Part shown: piece by piece, positions 61,735 to 64,000 of the stretch
How positions within the stretch are numbered: the first letter of the stretch is position 1
Layout of the letters: every line of letters starts with the position of its first letter
Origin: Meghimatium bilineatum
Lineage: Eukaryota; Mollusca; Gastropoda; Stylommatophora; Philomycidae
Direction: 5' to 3'
Assembly: GCA_034231615.1 (NCBI GenBank)
Contig: CM067319.1
Coordinates: 2,686,501 to 2,750,500, forward strand
DNA length: 64,000 nucleotides
Made by a program: the position numbers and the translations under genes
Notes under the pieces: model-generated
What the model was told of the DNA's origin: nothing
Database searches by the model: none
Seen by the model: the letters and a program-made list of their open reading frames with translations, nothing else

Positions 61735-64000
61735 TCAATATCAATAAACCCATAACCCTTCAGGGTCGTAGGGGTACCACATTGGATGCTTCAGCACACA
61801 GAGTCCTCCAGCGAATTCTATCGTCAGCGATGCGGATGAGTGTGGAAATATCTAGCCCTGTCCATTCCTTGATGTTGTCTGTCCATGTCTTTATTTGTCC
61901 TCCTCTGCTTCTTCCACCCTCGACAGTTCCCTGCAGTATTGTTTTTGACAAGGAATCGTGCCTGCATACATGTCCGAATCATGCTAGTTTTCGTAGTTTC
62001 ACTATTGAAAGCAATGGCTCCTGGACACCTGCACACATCTCTACTTTATTTCTTACGTACACATTGGTCTTATGTTCCCTATAGGAAATTCGTAGAATTC
62101 TTCTGTAGCATTTATACTCGAAAGCCTGTAATCTTCTCTCCATGTCCGCAGTGAGTGTCCAACTCTCACAACCATACAACACAACAGAAAGCACCAGCGA
62201 CCTATACAGTTTGATTTTCACTCCAACACTGATGTTGCTTTTCCAAATCACAGGTAGCCTTGACAATGACGCTAAAGCCATCTCCAGCCTTATTTTTAGT
62301 TCTGCTTTGCATTTACCATCGCTGCATATACTGGATCCGAGGTATTTGAAGGTATTCACCTCTTCAAGCTTGTGTCCATTCATCATGATATTAGTCTGGT
62401 TTTCTGTGTCTCTGCTGTTTACCAAAATTTTGCTCTTATCTGAATTGATTTCCATTCCGTACTTGCTGGTAACTTTTTCTAATTTTGATGTTAATTCTTG
62501 CAATGATTGTTCTGACCCAGCTATACGATCAATATCATCAGCGAAACGCAAGTTGCAAATAGGGCGACCTCCGATCGATATAGACGTGTTGTAGTCATGC
62601 AATGTTTCTTGTATGATGTGCTCTAAGTATATGTTAAAAATTACTGGGGACATTACGCATCCCTGTCGAACTCCCACAGTTGTTTTGAAGAACTCTCCAA
62701 TTGTATTGTGTGACAAGACAGCACTATTTGCATTTTCGTACAGAGCTTCAATAATGTCTATAATTGTGGTGTCAAAATTAAATTTCCTTAGTATGTGCCA
62801 CAGACCATCATGCCAAACACGATCAAAGGCCTTTGTAAAGTCAATGAAGTTGTGGTATAAATCACGTTGGTGTTGAATATGTTTTTCGATTAGTGTTCGG
62901 ATGTTAAATATTTGTTTAACGGTGCTTCTGTTTGCTCTGAAGCCAGCTTGTTCTTCTGCAATTATTTCTTCCGACTTGTGTTTTATTCTGTTAAGTAGTA
63001 TTTTGAGCATCACTTTACTGGGGTGTGTTATAAGGCTAATTGTTCTGTAATTTGTACACACTTTCAAATTTCCTTTCTTGGGAATTGGTATTATTAGTGA
63101 TTGTGTCCACTCAGTGGGCCATTGTTTTGTGTTCCATATATTTTGGCATATTTTGGTCATAATATTTACCACATTAATGCCCCCGTATTTCAACAATTCT
63201 GCTGGAATGTTGTCTATACCAGGTGACTTCCCTCCTTTCAATGTTCGTATGGCCTCTTTTATTTCATCTACTAGAATTTCTGCATTTCCTATTTCTCTGT
63301 TGTTTAGTTCAGAATTCTGTAATATCGTGTAGTCAGGATTACACTTGCAGTTATACAGCTCCTTGCAATACTCTGTCCATCTTTTCACTATATCTGTTGT
63401 TTCATTGAGTATCTTTCCGTGTTTGTCTTGTATTGTAGATATCGTTGGTCTATTTGGCTGTGTTATCTTTCTTAGAGTGTCGTATGCTACCTTACTGTTT
63501 CCGCGCTTAATACCTTCATTGATGGTTTCGCATTTTTCCTCTAGCCACACTTCTTGTGCTTGTTTCATTTTCCTTCTGATGTTTTTGTTTATTTTGCTAT
63601 ATTGCCCTGACATTTCAGGGGCCTCTTTCTTAATCTTTTTCATTTCTCTCCGTTCGTCACACAATTTTAGGATGTCATCTGTTACCCAAGGTTTGTGTGT
63701 TATTCTTCTTGTCCCTAGTATTTCTGTTGCTGATTCTAATAAAGTTCCTTTCATGGTTTCTGTGAGAGAATTAACATCTTCATTTACAAGGTTTAAAGCT
63801 GCAAATTTTCCTCCCACTGTTGCCTCAAATATCTCTGCTATTTCTGGATCTTTCAATTTTTCTAAATTAAATCTTAATCGTGTGCATTTGTTTTGCGTAT
63901 GATTCTTTTTCAGCTTAATTTTGATCGTCAATAGAACCATATCATGGTCACTACCGATGTCTGCTCCTGGAAAAGTTCTTGTTTGTGCTTTGTTTATGCT
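61735..64000 (-). mobile_element. RTE-like LINE, continues past right edge
   Basis: A long ORF2 is followed by a short 3' UTR near 61735. Fragments of the same family are at 16880, 34953-36345 and 39690. The 5' part with most of the endonuclease is outside the window. Confidence 0.85.
61760..64000 (-). CDS. RTE-like ORF2 (partial), one in-frame TGA
   Basis: The frame is open from the right edge to a TGA at 61979-61981, then continues in the same frame to a stop at 61760, where the family ends (GGLDISTLIRIADDRI region). The first residues include GADIGSDHDMVLL, the SDH motif closing the AP-type endonuclease. RT motifs follow in order: LKGGKSPGIDNIPAELLKYG, EQAGFRANRSTVKQIF, YHNFIDFTKAFDRVWH, VGVRQGCVMSPVIFNIYLE, NLRFADDIDRIAG (FADD) and FKYLGSSICSDGKC. 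After GCESWTLTADMERRLQAF the TGA stands where a Trp codon is expected before FGH. About 740 codons with one nonsense change make it a young copy. Confidence 0.85.

Noticed and set aside
61979-61981. Reassigned TGA codon
   Set aside because: Host genes PCNP, ALKBH3 and BCKDHB show no in-frame TGA; a single nonsense mutation in a transposon is simpler.

Overview
This is a stretch of animal nuclear genome. The genes have spliced exons with canonical GT/AG borders and long, repeat-packed introns. The background is AT-rich, and I see no bacterial or organellar gene order. The genes, PCNP in particular, and the mix of non-LTR retrotransposons, tRNA-derived SINEs, pogo-like MITEs and Penelope-like fragments suggest an invertebrate. 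I cannot name the species.

Host genes. (1) 542-6405, minus strand: the first two coding exons of a BCKDHB homologue (mitochondrial branched-chain 2-oxoacid dehydrogenase E1 beta); the rest lies beyond the left edge. (2) 17253-25135, minus: a PCNP homologue (PEST-containing nuclear protein). Four exons are secure and two short 5' exons are inferred; together they give a continuous 204-residue frame. (3) 25911-49868, plus: a complete seven-exon ALKBH3 homologue (AlkB-type DNA/RNA demethylase), 322 residues with all iron- and 2-oxoglutarate-binding residues present. PCNP and ALKBH3 diverge from a 775-bp gap that probably holds both promoters. (4) 58916-59004, minus: one well-formed first coding exon of a gene I cannot identify; a Bcl-2-type BH4 segment is only a guess.

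Everything else is mostly mobile DNA. Working names used here are: L-I (I-type LINE with endonuclease, RT, RNase H and a GAA-rich tail), LINE-3 (GATA tail), LINE-4 (C2H2-like finger at the C-terminus), LINE-5 (TGA tail), RTE-like LINE, SINE-S and S2 (GAA tail), SINE-1 and SINE-C (tRNA-derived), and elements A and B (unclassified). The main copies are a near full-length L-I at 30965-34941 with an 11-bp target duplication, a 5'-truncated L-I with an intact 576-codon frame at 19669-21399, and an RTE-like ORF running off the right edge. Insertions are layered in several places: SINE-1 in LINE-4, SINE-C in SINE-S, a pogo MITE in LINE-4, LINE-5 in the RTE copy, and SINE-1 in a minisatellite. More than ten minisatellites are scattered through introns and spacers; the one at 29572-30622 grew out of the 3' end of a SINE-S copy.

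The least ordinary signals are the Penelope-like, hammerhead-reminiscent motifs, including a 1.1-kb inverted-repeat structure at 55206-56348; the four-copy element A with a conserved short peptide frame; the sequence shared between SINE-S and the 5' UTR of L-I; and the PCNP/ALKBH3 divergent promoter.
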